Under the pieces are notes generated by a model. It did no database searches. It was not told the DNA's origin and saw only the letters and a list, made by a program, of their open reading frames with translations. Both the position numbers and the translations under genes were made by a program. Positions 34,540 to 44,320 of a DNA stretch of 64,000 nt are shown piece by piece. Within the stretch, counting starts at the first letter, position 1. Every line of letters starts with the position of its first letter. Origin of the DNA: CAWDMW01 sp963803575 (lineage in GTDB: Bacteria; Pseudomonadota; Alphaproteobacteria; Rickettsiales; UBA998); assembly GCA_963803575.1 (NCBI GenBank), contig CAWDMW010000001.1:310001-374000 (forward strand), read 5' to 3'.

Positions 34540-35676
34540 TTACGCGCGATACGATAAAATAATCTGAGCTGCCCTGTCGCTAGCCATCACATGACGCGGA
34601 TTCTGCATTAATTGCATGGCCTGCATAGCGAGTCGGTTTTGTGTGTCCATAGAAGACTTGTTGCAAAGCAGATCATGAATAGCAGAAGCCAGATGGGGTG
34701 CGGCGCAACGCTCCTGTATTAATTCCGGAATCACTTGCTGGCCTGCCAGAATATTGATAAGATTCACATAAGGAATGCGAAGCAGGCGGCGCATGGCCAT
34801 AGCCGTTAATGGATGTACTTTATAGGTTGCTACCATCGGTACACCATATTTAGCAATCTCAAGCGTCACTGTTCCGGTTTTTGTCAGGGCAATATGTGCC
34901 TGATGCATTACAGACAGACGCGCCTGCTCTCCAATAATAATTTCCGGTGGTGTCGCCCAGTCTTTTGTCTGAATATACGGCAATGTCATTTCATGCGCCG
35001 GTAACGATACATGTATCTCCGGATATAATTCACTAAGCGCTTTCACCGTATCATGGAAAATAGGCATTAATTGCGCTATTTCCCCTTTACGACTCCCCGG
35101 AAACAAGGCCAGACGCAATGGCGTACCCGGCTGGTAAGTTCGCACCGGCATATGCTGAGACCACACATCATCCGCCAATGGGTGCCCAACGAAATCTGCT
35201 CTCATACCGTAAGCATGAAAATATTTTGACTCGAACGGCAGTAATGTCAACAAGTGATCGTAAAGCTCCGCCACAATCGCAGCGCGGTGCGGTTTATAGG
35301 CCCATACGGTCGGCGCAACGTAATGAATGCACGGTATAGTATTGCCAAAACAGCGACGCATCCATTCCACAATACGCATATTGAACCCGGGAGAATCAAT
35401 CGTGACAATAATATCCGGTGGATTCTCTACCAGTCTCTCGCAGGTTTCTTTAATGCGTTTGAGCAAACGCCAGCTATGAGGCAGCACCTCGGCAAATCCC
35501 ATTAACGCAATATCTTCGATAGGGAACCATGAGTCCAGCCCCTGCGCCTGCATAGCAACTCCGCCAACCCCGCTAATGCTCAGCGTGTCATCTGCTATGT
35601 AGTAAAGCGATTCCATCAGTGAGGCACCCAGCATATCGCCAGAAGCTTCGCCTGCAATTATACATATGTTGGTCAT
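34540..35676 (-). CDS. lpxB: Lipid-A-disaccharide synthase
   Basis: 378 aa GT-B glycosyltransferase. It joins lipid X and UDP-diacylglucosamine into the lipid A disaccharide at the inner membrane. Motifs: IIAGEASGDMLGASLM at the N-terminus, SGVGGVAMQAQGL, IDSPGFNMRI, YVAPTVWAYKPHR, FVGHPLADD and LFPGSRKGEI. It overlaps lpxI by 4 bp and is the last lipid A gene in the run bamA-skp-lpxD-fabZ-lpxA-lpxI-lpxB. Confidence 0.97.
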   Translation of the reverse strand: MTNICIIAGEASGDMLGASLMESLYYIADDTLSISGVGGVAMQAQGLDSWFPIEDIALMGFAEVLPHSWRLLKRIKETCERLVENPPDIIVTIDSPGFNMRIVEWMRRCFGNTIPCIHYVAPTVWAYKPHRAAIVAELYDHLLTLLPFESKYFHAYGMRADFVGHPLADDVWSQHMPVRTYQPGTPLRLALFPGSRKGEIAQLMPIFHDTVKALSELYPEIHVSLPAHEMTLPYIQTKDWATPPEIIIGEQARLSVMHQAHIALTKTGTVTLEIAKYGVPMVATYKVHPLTAMAMRRLLRIPYVNLINILAGQQVIPELIQERCAAPHLASAIHDLLCNKSSMDTQNRLAMQAMQLMQNPRHVMASDRAAQIILSYRA

Positions 35677-36503
35677 GATACCATCCGTATCGCCTTAATA
35701 AACAACCCTGCCGCATTTGCCTGCGCTATCACTGCGTCACGATCCAGCATTAGCGTTGCATTAGCAGCAATGTAGGCACCATCATATCTACCTGCCGCGA
35801 GTGCGTCAATGGTCTCTACACCAATAGCTGGCATATCGGCTCGTGTATCCTGAGTCAGCTTAGGTAATTTTACCAATATACCGCCTGTTTCCCGCAATGC
35901 AATACAACGCGCAATCAGTGCGGCGGTACCCTCTACTGCTTCAATACCTAATACATGGCCATCTGCTAAAATGATAGACTGCCCAATATCGTAAGGTGAC
36001 AAGCTTGCCAGAATTTTTTTGGCGCATTCAGCATCTTTTTGATGACCGGCGTGAGGATGCTTTACTGTCAGCACCCCTTCATTCACTTGCAGTGCTTCAC
36101 AAATATCCTGCACTGGCACCAAAACATGCCCTTGCTGTTCAAAAAACAACATTACTTTTTCAAGCAGACGATTATCACCGGCAATCATCGCACTACCTAA
36201 ATGCTTAAGTAATGCGCGCCCGGCAGCGTCAGGGATTAATCCACGCAGTGACGGACGCTTCATGCTGCCAGCCATCACCAGTTGCGTAATATCGCGTTGC
36301 TTTAACGCGTCCAGTGCTTTACCAACATCGCCAAACTGGCACCAGATATGATCGCATTCCTGCGTTAAAGCGGGCGGCGTTTGGCCGATAATCGCAATCA
36401 TGAATAGATCATGTTGCCGCGCCTGCATGATCTGTCTAGGCAAATCTCCACCACCAGCAATCATGGCCAGCGGTGCGTCAGGATTATACGCCACTGACAC
36501 CAT
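35673..36503 (-). CDS. lpxI: UDP-2,3-diacylglucosamine pyrophosphatase LpxI
   Basis: 276 aa from the ATG at 36503; the frame opens a few codons further upstream. It is the alphaproteobacterial replacement for LpxH and hydrolyses UDP-diacylglucosamine to lipid X. Motifs: PLAMIAGGGDLPRQI near the N-terminus, VMAGSMKRPSLRGL, AGDNRLLEKVM, LADGHVLGIEAVEGTAAL and VGVETIDAL-like GVETIDALAAGRYDGAYI. Position between lpxA and lpxB is diagnostic. It overlaps lpxA by 20 bp. Confidence 0.95.
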   Translation of the reverse strand: MVSVAYNPDAPLAMIAGGGDLPRQIMQARQHDLFMIAIIGQTPPALTQECDHIWCQFGDVGKALDALKQRDITQLVMAGSMKRPSLRGLIPDAAGRALLKHLGSAMIAGDNRLLEKVMLFFEQQGHVLVPVQDICEALQVNEGVLTVKHPHAGHQKDAECAKKILASLSPYDIGQSIILADGHVLGIEAVEGTAALIARCIALRETGGILVKLPKLTQDTRADMPAIGVETIDALAAGRYDGAYIAANATLMLDRDAVIAQANAAGLFIKAIRMVS

Positions 36504-37293
36504 GAGTAAGGGCAGGTTTTGGCACACAAAAAGAACGTTTTGTGTCTGATAAGATAAAATCTATAATGTCATCTACGCCTGTCGTCTCTGACTGCAATGC
36601 AGAGGCGCGTGATTTTAAAGTGCCTGTCTCAGACTCGAACAATTCACGATACAACGATCGTATGGTATGAATTGTATCACGATCCACACCACCACGTTTC
36701 ATTCCCACCAAATTAAGCCCTGACAGGTTGGCGCGCTCACCTGTGACAGAGCCGTACGGGATAACATCATGCTCCACACCTGACATACCGCCTATCATCG
36801 CATGATGACCAATACGCACAAATTGGTGAATCGCTGCCAACCCGCCAATCACGGCATAGTCCCCTACTTCCACATGTCCAGCCAATGTTGCATTGTTTGC
36901 CATAATCACATGGTCACCGACCTGACAGTCATGGGCAACGTGGCTACCCACCATGAAAAGGCCATGACTGCCTACCGATGTCACCAGCCCACCACCTTTG
37001 GTACCCGGGTTCATTGTAACATGCTCACGGATAACCGTATTAATGCCAATATCAAGCCGTGACGGTTCACCCTGATATTTCAGATCCTGAGGGGGATGCC
37101 CCAGAGAAGCAAACGGGTAAACGATGCTGTTTTCACCAAGCACCGTATGGCCACTGACGCTGACATGGCTAACTAAGGTAACGTTATCATTCAGAATCAC
37201 ATGTTCACCGACCACACAGTACGCGCCAACATGGACGTTAGCCCCAACTTCAGCACCTTCTTCAATGATAGCTGTTGGATGAATCGTACTCAT
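36484..37293 (-). CDS. lpxA: UDP-N-acetylglucosamine acyltransferase LpxA
   Basis: 269 aa. It adds the first 3-hydroxyacyl chain to UDP-GlcNAc. The N-terminal half is a left-handed beta helix of hexapeptide repeats (IHPTAIIEEGAEVGANVHVG). The catalytic His lies in GSHVAHDCQVGDHV and the family motif YAVIGGLAAIHQFVRIG follows. The C-terminal helical domain has NLVGMKRGG. The start overlaps fabZ by 4 bp. Confidence 0.97.
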   Translation of the reverse strand: MSTIHPTAIIEEGAEVGANVHVGAYCVVGEHVILNDNVTLVSHVSVSGHTVLGENSIVYPFASLGHPPQDLKYQGEPSRLDIGINTVIREHVTMNPGTKGGGLVTSVGSHGLFMVGSHVAHDCQVGDHVIMANNATLAGHVEVGDYAVIGGLAAIHQFVRIGHHAMIGGMSGVEHDVIPYGSVTGERANLSGLNLVGMKRGGVDRDTIHTIRSLYRELFESETGTLKSRASALQSETTGVDDIIDFILSDTKRSFCVPKPALTHGVSGV

Positions 37294-37769
37294 GCAGGGT
37301 TATCTACAATCATGGCTGAAAAGGTGGCTTCTGATACTTTTTCTTCATCCACGTAACATTCACCGTCAAACTTCCAGACATTGCCTCTGCTTTTCAACAC
37401 TTTCACATATACTTTCAACTGGTCACCCGGCAAGACCAATTTGCGAAAGCGGGCGCTATCAACAGACATGAAGTAAACCAGTTTACCTTCTGCATCAGCA
37501 CCTAACGTATGCACCACTAAAACACCGGCAGTTTGTGCCATCGCTTCCACCATCAACACACCCGGCATCACTGCCTGACGTGGGAAATGACCGGAGAAAT
37601 AAGGCTCACCAGCAGTCACATTTTTAATGCCAAGAGCCGACACTGATTGCTGAAGATTCATCACCTTATCAATCATCAGAAAAGGAAAGCGATGAGGAAT
37701 CATATCCTTGACGCGCTCGTGATCTGCACAAGGGAGATTATTATTAATAGAAATATCAGAAGATGCCAT
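37290..37769 (-). CDS. fabZ: 3-hydroxyacyl-ACP dehydratase FabZ
   Basis: 159 aa hot-dog fold. It dehydrates 3-hydroxyacyl-ACP in fatty acid elongation and competes with LpxA/LpxD for the same substrate, which explains its place in the lipid A operon. Motifs: MIPHRFPFLMIDKV, SGHFPRQAVMPGVLMVEAMAQ (read in two parts; the catalytic His and Glu are in GHFP and VEAMAQ), and a C-terminal VDEEKVSEATFSAM. It lies 25 bp after lpxD. Confidence 0.97.
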   Translation of the reverse strand: MASSDISINNNLPCADHERVKDMIPHRFPFLMIDKVMNLQQSVSALGIKNVTAGEPYFSGHFPRQAVMPGVLMVEAMAQTAGVLVVHTLGADAEGKLVYFMSVDSARFRKLVLPGDQLKVYVKVLKSRGNVWKFDGECYVDEEKVSEATFSAMIVDNPA

Positions 37770-37794
37770 AAAGTCGTCCTTTGATTAATGTCGT

Positions 37795-38871
37795 TTATGA
37801 AGAAGTAGAATGATGTGTCTGTTCACCCGTATCAGATGATGTAAAGGTGTCTTTGGCTCGTTGACGGATGATACGTGCTAACGTCACGGTTTGCCGGTGC
37901 CAGTCTTTGATTGGCACTGCCGGAGATCCACCATATGTTGTGCCAGCGGGAATATCATTCACCACACCGGACTGTGCGGCCAGTTTGGCACCCTGCCCGA
38001 TACGCAAATGACCAGATACTCCTACCTGACCACCTAAAATAGCAAAGTCACCAATCTTACTGCTACCTGCAATGCCGGTCTGCGATACAATGACGGCATG
38101 TTTGCCAATTTGCACGTTATGGCCAATTTGCACCAGATTATCAATTTTTGTTCCCTCGCCTATGGTCGTGTCGGGGCCAGTACCACGGTCAATGCATGTG
38201 CCCGCACCAATTTCAACATTGTCACTGATAACAACGCGGCCAAGCTGAGGTACTTTTACATGCCCATCACGCCCCATCGAAAACCCAAAACCATCCTGTC
38301 CAATATGTACCCCACGATGCATAACCACATGGGAACCTATCACACTGTGACTTAACGAGCATAACGCACCAATGCGCGTATGACTGCCAATAGTGACCCC
38401 ATCATGAATAACTGTATTTGCACCAATTACTACGTTATCGGCGATTTGCACGTGCTTACCAATCACAACACCTGATGCGATAGCACAATCTTTACCAATG
38501 TTGGCGGTGGAGTCAATGATTGCACGATCAGAGACACTCGATTCCAACGGAATATACGGATAAAAATATTGTGCGATGCGTGCATAGGAGCGATAGGGAT
38601 CAGTGGACAGCAATAACTTCATATTTGCCGGAGCATCATGAAGAAACTTCTCTTTCACAATACATGAGGCCGCACGGCTTTGGCGAAAAGCATCAACATA
38701 TTTCGGATTATCTAAAAACGATAATTCATGATCGTCGGCACGATCTAAGGGCGCCACATCGTCAATCACATAATCAGCATCTGATTCCTGACGTAATGTG
38801 GCACCTGACAATTCAGCCAGTTCACCTAAACTTCTGGAAGCGCTACGCACAAAAAACCGCGAATCTGCCAT
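37795..38871 (-). CDS. lpxD: UDP-3-O-acylglucosamine N-acyltransferase LpxD
   Basis: 358 aa. It adds the second 3-hydroxyacyl chain. The N-terminal uridine-binding domain contains LSFLDNPKYVDAF. A long hexapeptide-repeat beta helix follows with the catalytic His region IDNLVQIGHNVQIG and FGFSMGRDGHVKVPQLG. The Ser/Thr-rich C-terminus (SDTGEQTHHSTSS) is unusual but short. It lies 45 bp downstream of skp. Confidence 0.97.
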   Translation of the reverse strand: MADSRFFVRSASRSLGELAELSGATLRQESDADYVIDDVAPLDRADDHELSFLDNPKYVDAFRQSRAASCIVKEKFLHDAPANMKLLLSTDPYRSYARIAQYFYPYIPLESSVSDRAIIDSTANIGKDCAIASGVVIGKHVQIADNVVIGANTVIHDGVTIGSHTRIGALCSLSHSVIGSHVVMHRGVHIGQDGFGFSMGRDGHVKVPQLGRVVISDNVEIGAGTCIDRGTGPDTTIGEGTKIDNLVQIGHNVQIGKHAVIVSQTGIAGSSKIGDFAILGGQVGVSGHLRIGQGAKLAAQSGVVNDIPAGTTYGGSPAVPIKDWHRQTVTLARIIRQRAKDTFTSSDTGEQTHHSTSS

Positions 38872-38915
38872 AAACGAAACTATGTACCCTTTTACCTACC
38901 AAATACCCTAATAGC

Positions 38916-39443
38916 TTACTGGGCGAAATCTACGTTAAGTGATGGCATTTGGCCATCTAAACGCGACAATACTTCTTCGGTAATATCCATGGACTGATCG
39001 TGATATAATAGCTGTTGAGACGGAATAACCATCGAATAGCTACGCTCTTTTGCAATGTCTGCAATGATAGACGTTACCTTTGTTTGGATAGTAACAATGG
39101 ATTTCTCAAACGCACGACGCAAACGCAAACGTTTACCCTGCACATCTTTCTGAGCTGATGCCGCTTTCTCGCGGAAGTCTGTGAGTTTGTCTTTGAAAGC
39201 ATCTGCAGAAAGCAAACTACGCTGCTTAGCCAGATCCTGATCGTTCTTTTGCAGCTCTGCTTCTGTTTTGCTTACCTCAGACTGAAACTCTTTTTGCTTC
39301 GCTTCCAGCTGTTTCTTTGCACTTTTTGCAGCCTGCGCTTCCGACATGACTTTTGGCATGTCAACAGTGGCAATCGTTAGTGCTTGTGCATTGGCACCGA
39401 AACCGGCAAATGCTAAAAATAACATTAAATATGTGATACGCAT
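38916..39443 (-). CDS. skp: Periplasmic chaperone Skp/OmpH
   Basis: 175 aa from the ATG at 39443, which is preceded by AGGAAGGA at a good distance; upstream in-frame starts would destroy the signal peptide. It has a Sec signal (MRITYLMLFLAFAGFGANA|QA), then a short beta strand (LTIATVDMPKVMSEAQAAKS) and long coiled-coil arms typical of the Skp jellyfish trimer. It holds unfolded outer-membrane proteins for BamA, whose gene is directly upstream. Confidence 0.93.
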   Translation of the reverse strand: MRITYLMLFLAFAGFGANAQALTIATVDMPKVMSEAQAAKSAKKQLEAKQKEFQSEVSKTEAELQKNDQDLAKQRSLLSADAFKDKLTDFREKAASAQKDVQGKRLRLRRAFEKSIVTIQTKVTSIIADIAKERSYSMVIPSQQLLYHDQSMDITEEVLSRLDGQMPSLNVDFAQ

Positions 39444-39507
39444 AAAATCCTTCCTATAATGTGTAGTCATGTTCACTAGTAACAAGTCAGCAGCAATTTG
39501 ACCAGCA

Positions 39508-41766
39508 TTAAAAACGTGTTCCAAAGCTAAAACGGAATGTCTCTTCTTCATCGTAATCTTCTTTCATGAAAGCTTGCGCAAAATCAATTCGTACAGGGCC
39601 AAATGGAGAACTCCAAGCAAGACCAATACCGGCAGCAGCACGTATTGAACTGTCATCCTGAACTTCAATGCCTTCATCATCGGCATCAAACAATGAACCC
39701 GCATCAACAAATACAGCACCTTTGAAACCTAAATCTTCAGGCAAGCCAAGCGGGAATTGCAACTCTGTGGTGGCAGTATAATACACATTCCCCCCCAGCG
39801 CATCTCCCGTATCTGTATCACGAGGACCAATACCAGAATTATCAAATCCGCGAATATCACGCCCACCAACAAAGAATCTGTCCTGAATGCGTATATCGTC
39901 ATTTAATGCATGAACGTAACCAGCCGTTCCACCCATCATGAATGTCCATTGCGGAATGAATGTATAGTAATAGCGCACTACACCTTCCGGACGGATAAAT
40001 TTGGAATCTCCGCCAAGCCCGGCCACATCCAGATCGAGCCGTAACAAATAGCCATCTGTTGGTGCAATACGGTTATCCAGTTTATCGTAAATTAGCGACT
40101 GCCCGACTAACGATGTTACATTCGTACCTTCCTGATCTTTCACAAAGCGTGAGGCATTGTCAGCCACATCAGTAATTTCTGTGCTTTGATACGAATAATA
40201 CAGGTTTTGCCTTAGGCTTTCAGTCAGCGCATAACCAAAACGCAATCGTCCACCAGTGGATTCACGGTCAAACGAACTTTCCTGCCTGAAATCCTGTGTT
40301 GTTTTAAATAAATCCACGCCGGCAGACACATCACGCCCCAGAAAGTACGGTTCAGTAAACCCAACATCAAATTGTTGCCGCTCAGCTGATAATGTTCCGC
40401 GCAAACGAAGTTCCTGACCTCGTCCAAGCAGGTTACGCTCACGAATACCAAAATCTGCCAGCACGCCATCAACGGTAGAAAAACCAGCACCCAGCGTGAC
40501 TTCTCCGGTAGATTGCTCTTCCACTTCTACATTAATGACCAACCGATCCTTTGCACTACCACGCGAAGTAGATACTTTTACATTCTCAAAGAACCCTAAA
40601 TTCCGCAAGCGTTGCTCGGAGCGTTGCAACCGTGATGTGCTGTATGGATCACCTTCCACAATACGGAATTCACGACGTATCACCTTATCCAGGGTTCTCA
40701 GATTACCCTCAATATTGATACGCTCCACATATGCACGAGGCCCTTCTTTCACTACATATGTCACATCAATAGTGTCATCTTTCTGGCGCTTTAACACAGG
40801 ATCAATATCAACGAACGCAAAGCCTTTATCACCCAGCGTATCTACCAGCATATCAATCGACTGCTCCACCGCTTCACTGTCATAGAGTTCACCAGATTGA
40901 GTAGTGACTGTTTCACGCAGTGTATCATCGGAGGTATTCGGCAACGCACTTTCAAAAGCGACATCACCAATCGTATAACGTTTTCCTTCTTCCAGAGAAA
41001 ACGTAATAAAGAACGCATCTTTTTGCGGACTGAGTTCCGATACAACAGATTTCACCGCAAAATCAGCATACCCTTGTGTTGTATAGAAACGACGCAACAA
41101 CTCCTGATCGTAGGCTACTCTGTCCGGATCATACGTGTCGTTGTCTGAAAGCAGGCAGTACCAGCATTCGCTGGATGTAGCGATAGCTTCTTTCAGCGTA
41201 TTATCATCAAACTGTTTATTACCAATAAATTCCACATGCTCAATACGAGTCACACTCCCTTCTTCAATATCGTAAACCACATCAACACGATTTTGATCGA
41301 GGGGTTTGAGTTTGGGGCGTATTTCAGCAGAAAATCGTCCGGAACGACGGTACAGCGAAAGCAAGCGCTCAACATCTGCTTGTATTTTAGGTTGCGTATA
41401 AATACTACGTGGGCGCAATTGGATCTCTTTTTCCAGATCATCACTCTCCAGATGATCGTTTCCTTTAAAAATCACGCGATTCACGGTCGGGTTTTCTTTG
41501 ACCTTTATGGCAAGCCCGTCCTGTTTCGGGGTAATGGAGACATCGGAGAAGAACCCACTAGCATAAAGCTGTTTGACTGCACGGTTAATGTCCTGAGGCG
41601 TATAATCACCGGAATCGTCAAGATCCGCATAACGTTGTATCGCAGAGACTTCAATACGCTGATTGCCTGTCACGTTGATCACAGCATCGGCTACCGCGTA
41701 CTCTGGCAGTAGGGTAATCGCAAGCAGACTACCAATAAAAAACCGGTATAATGGGTGCAGACGCAT
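39508..41766 (-). CDS. bamA: Outer membrane protein assembly factor BamA
   Basis: 752 aa from the ATG at 41766 (AGGA 8 bp upstream); a TTG at 41787 extends the frame. It has a signal peptide ending AVADA, five POTRA domains (about 27-420; examples NVTGNQRIEVSAI, VNRVIFKGNDHLESDDLE, VERINIEGNLRTLDKVIRREF), then a 16-strand beta barrel with NLLGRGQELRLRG, the loop-6 motif RDIRGFDNSGIGPRD (VRGF/Y class) and a terminal FRFSFGTRF. It inserts outer-membrane proteins. It heads the skp-lpx operon; rseP, usually upstream, is not there. Confidence 0.98.
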   Translation of the reverse strand: MRLHPLYRFFIGSLLAITLLPEYAVADAVINVTGNQRIEVSAIQRYADLDDSGDYTPQDINRAVKQLYASGFFSDVSITPKQDGLAIKVKENPTVNRVIFKGNDHLESDDLEKEIQLRPRSIYTQPKIQADVERLLSLYRRSGRFSAEIRPKLKPLDQNRVDVVYDIEEGSVTRIEHVEFIGNKQFDDNTLKEAIATSSECWYCLLSDNDTYDPDRVAYDQELLRRFYTTQGYADFAVKSVVSELSPQKDAFFITFSLEEGKRYTIGDVAFESALPNTSDDTLRETVTTQSGELYDSEAVEQSIDMLVDTLGDKGFAFVDIDPVLKRQKDDTIDVTYVVKEGPRAYVERINIEGNLRTLDKVIRREFRIVEGDPYSTSRLQRSEQRLRNLGFFENVKVSTSRGSAKDRLVINVEVEEQSTGEVTLGAGFSTVDGVLADFGIRERNLLGRGQELRLRGTLSAERQQFDVGFTEPYFLGRDVSAGVDLFKTTQDFRQESSFDRESTGGRLRFGYALTESLRQNLYYSYQSTEITDVADNASRFVKDQEGTNVTSLVGQSLIYDKLDNRIAPTDGYLLRLDLDVAGLGGDSKFIRPEGVVRYYYTFIPQWTFMMGGTAGYVHALNDDIRIQDRFFVGGRDIRGFDNSGIGPRDTDTGDALGGNVYYTATTELQFPLGLPEDLGFKGAVFVDAGSLFDADDEGIEVQDDSSIRAAAGIGLAWSSPFGPVRIDFAQAFMKEDYDEEETFRFSFGTRF

Positions 41767-42010
41767 AAACAGATTCCTAGCGAACAATCACATGTGTTAA
41801 GTTGCAAGCCCTTGTATGTATCAAAATTCACGCTATAAACGCAATCATAAAAAGCGTGTCTCAACTCTTAAGTACCTCATCATGCATCACATCGAAAAGA
41901 TTGCAACATCAGAAGAAGGCTAATCTCAAATTCAGTTGTATAAGTATTAGTGATGTGCAACCATAGATTTTACAACCTGTCCTTACATCACTTTGGGGAT
42001 ACAGCCATTT

Positions 42011-42961
42011 ATGTCTAAGTCGTTTGTGTCACAGCATTTAACGTACTCTGCAACCCTACGCACAGAAGAGCATAAGCCGATCTTTCCTCACTTTTTAACG
42101 AATGATAATCTAACCATTAAAGCATTAAAGCGGGCAGAACATGTCTGCATAAAAGGTGAGGCAATCATATGGATTGAAGGCGACATAGGTGTGGGCAAAA
42201 CACTATTGTCTAACCTGATACGAGAGCAACATGCCCGGCATCATTACGCTTTACCCTATCGCCACCAAGAAGTCAGACTAACAAAAGAATGGTTGATTTC
42301 GCCTCAATTGCAACAATGCGAATCACTCACTATTACCATACCATCTACCACTACATTAGAAGAACTTAAAACATTCTATCATTTCATAACAGAGCAAAAC
42401 CCCAAAACGTCTTTTAACCTGTTGTGTCTTGTCACGTTATCTGCTCGTCATTACCCACCAGATATATTACGCTACCTTGGCATCATCAAACATAGCTGCA
42501 TTCATCAACAGCACAGTTATATCACATTGCCGCCATTACATATTCGCAGGCATGATACCATGTTGCTCACTTACCACTACCTGAAGCTGTTTAGCCAACA
42601 CACAACATGCGCGTTACCTGATGAAATTGTTGCACTGCTGCAAGCAGCCGAATGGAAACAGAACGTCAAGGATATTCAATATTTCTGCATGATGCTTGCC
42701 CATGAATATGATATAAATGCCGTCTCGAAACAGGATGTAGAATACATCTTGAACGCCGTGCAACAACGATATACCAAGCTAACGCCGCCATGTTCTGACA
42801 CAGCCGTTCATTTACAGAATGAAGATGGCACGTTCAGGGTGCTTGAACAGATAGAGCATGAGATCATTGCCAAAGCATGCAGGCATTATAATGGGTCAAA
42901 AGAGCTAGCCGCACGTGATTTAGGCATAGGCCGCACCACATTATACCGGAAACTGAAATAA
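42011..42961 (+). CDS. AAA/Fis-type regulator related to sigma-54 activators, degenerate
   Basis: 316 aa from the ATG at 42011 (GGGGA 11 bp upstream). A Walker A motif IEGDIGVGKTLLSNLI lies at about 50-65, followed by an NtrC-like AAA fold with LPPLHIRRHDTMLLTYHYL, the usual LPPLRERxxDI segment. The C-terminus is a Fis-type helix-turn-helix: LEQIEHEIIAKACRHYNGS then AARDLGIGRTTLYRKLK. The GAFTGA sigma-54-contact loop, the Walker B Asp pair and a receiver domain are not visible. It may be a Fis-like DNA-binding protein that no longer activates sigma-54. Divergent from bamA. Confidence 0.75.
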   Translation: MSKSFVSQHLTYSATLRTEEHKPIFPHFLTNDNLTIKALKRAEHVCIKGEAIIWIEGDIGVGKTLLSNLIREQHARHHYALPYRHQEVRLTKEWLISPQLQQCESLTITIPSTTTLEELKTFYHFITEQNPKTSFNLLCLVTLSARHYPPDILRYLGIIKHSCIHQQHSYITLPPLHIRRHDTMLLTYHYLKLFSQHTTCALPDEIVALLQAAEWKQNVKDIQYFCMMLAHEYDINAVSKQDVEYILNAVQQRYTKLTPPCSDTAVHLQNEDGTFRVLEQIEHEIIAKACRHYNGSKELAARDLGIGRTTLYRKLK

Positions 42962-43068
42962 AAGCAGATATACATTACCTTTAGCAGTCATCTTAGCAAA
43001 TACTAATTTTATAGTTGCCTTCAATAGTCAAAAAACGTTACATCTATAGGGTAAGAAACCTTATCATC

Positions 43069-44301
43069 ATGTCTGTTATCCCTATGACCATTCAAAAGAC
43101 TCCTTTGCGCTCATTCTTCGTTGCCACCCTTATGCTAAGCAGTGCGCTAACCTTATCAGCTTGTATTGGTGCATTTGAAGAACACCCGGCGCGCTATAAT
43201 TCGGTCACTGGAGGGAAGCGTTCACCAGTACTCAACCCTAAAGGCGATACCACTGCTCCAAAATCCGCACAGCAACAGGTGCAACCTTCAATGTCAACCC
43301 CTGCAAACATGCCTTCATCTTATGCAACGTCCATGCCTTATGAAGATGATAGCATGATGCCACCAGCACCAATGACGAATTACCCAACAGGTCTGCCTTC
43401 CAGTCCTAACGTTAGCGGATACGCTATGGATGGATCTGAAGATGTAGGCCCTTCCCCACTCTATTATTATGAGCAGCAGCAAAATGCTGTTACAAGTCAA
43501 CCATTGCCTCAGCAAGCGACTGCGAATAATCCGGAGCCGGCAGCTAATGCACCTGTTGAAGCCCTTGAACCTAGCCCGCTGGCACAATTCGAGTCATCTA
43601 CGCACGCTATAGCTCCTTCACGCGAACCCTCAGACGCGTCCTACCCTGATTTGGCAGATGTTCCTGCATCATCTGATGTCATGAATGATCGCTACCATCA
43701 AACGCGCAATGATGCTGACCTATTCATAGAAGAGCAGGGTAACGTACCAAATAATGTGGCAACATCTCAAAGGCAGCCAATTGCATCGCCGGACGTACCG
43801 CCTAGCCAGGAATACATTCCCATACATACCCCTCCGCAAGACACCATATTATCTGAGGGTAATGTAGAAGACTTACTGTCACCACCTCAGGAAACAGCTA
43901 TGCCTCACCATATGCACCCTGACAATACGCATAATTACCAGCATGATTCATCCGTAGGTGAAGCGATTGAGGTAGAGCCTACATACTCTCAGGCAAATGT
44001 TATGCAACAGCCTTTGCAACCGGATTCGGTTCATATGACTAACCCTGCACCAATGTTTGCACCAGCGCAGGCACCCATGGCTGAACAACAAGCTACACCT
44101 TACCCACAAACATACGATCCCGGTGCCAATACGGTATCCGTGGCACCTGCACCGGGTGTATCTTCAGTACCAGAGTCAGAATCTCTCTATACAGGCAACA
44201 ATGGCAGCTTCCGCCTGATTCCACCGGAGCCTATAGGCAGACGTGCCAATACTCTGCCTCAATCGCGCTACAGTAAGTTACGCAATCGACCAACCCGTTA
44301 A
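43069..44301 (+). CDS. Proline/glutamine-rich lipoprotein of unknown function
   Basis: 410 aa from the ATG at 43069 (another at 43084). A lipoprotein signal peptide ends SALTLSAC, so Cys is lipidated at about residue 32. The mature protein is low complexity: Pro, Gln, Ser, Met and Ala-rich with many acidic residues and no predicted globular core (AQAPMAEQQATPYPQ, ATANNPEPAANAPVEALEP). The C-terminus is basic (RYSKLRNRPTR). It may span the periplasm or sit on the surface. The stop lies 20 bp before alaC. No family recognised. Confidence 0.65.
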   Translation: MSVIPMTIQKTPLRSFFVATLMLSSALTLSACIGAFEEHPARYNSVTGGKRSPVLNPKGDTTAPKSAQQQVQPSMSTPANMPSSYATSMPYEDDSMMPPAPMTNYPTGLPSSPNVSGYAMDGSEDVGPSPLYYYEQQQNAVTSQPLPQQATANNPEPAANAPVEALEPSPLAQFESSTHAIAPSREPSDASYPDLADVPASSDVMNDRYHQTRNDADLFIEEQGNVPNNVATSQRQPIASPDVPPSQEYIPIHTPPQDTILSEGNVEDLLSPPQETAMPHHMHPDNTHNYQHDSSVGEAIEVEPTYSQANVMQQPLQPDSVHMTNPAPMFAPAQAPMAEQQATPYPQTYDPGANTVSVAPAPGVSSVPESESLYTGNNGSFRLIPPEPIGRRANTLPQSRYSKLRNRPTR

Positions 44302-44320
44302 GGCTTTCAGATCCAACGTT

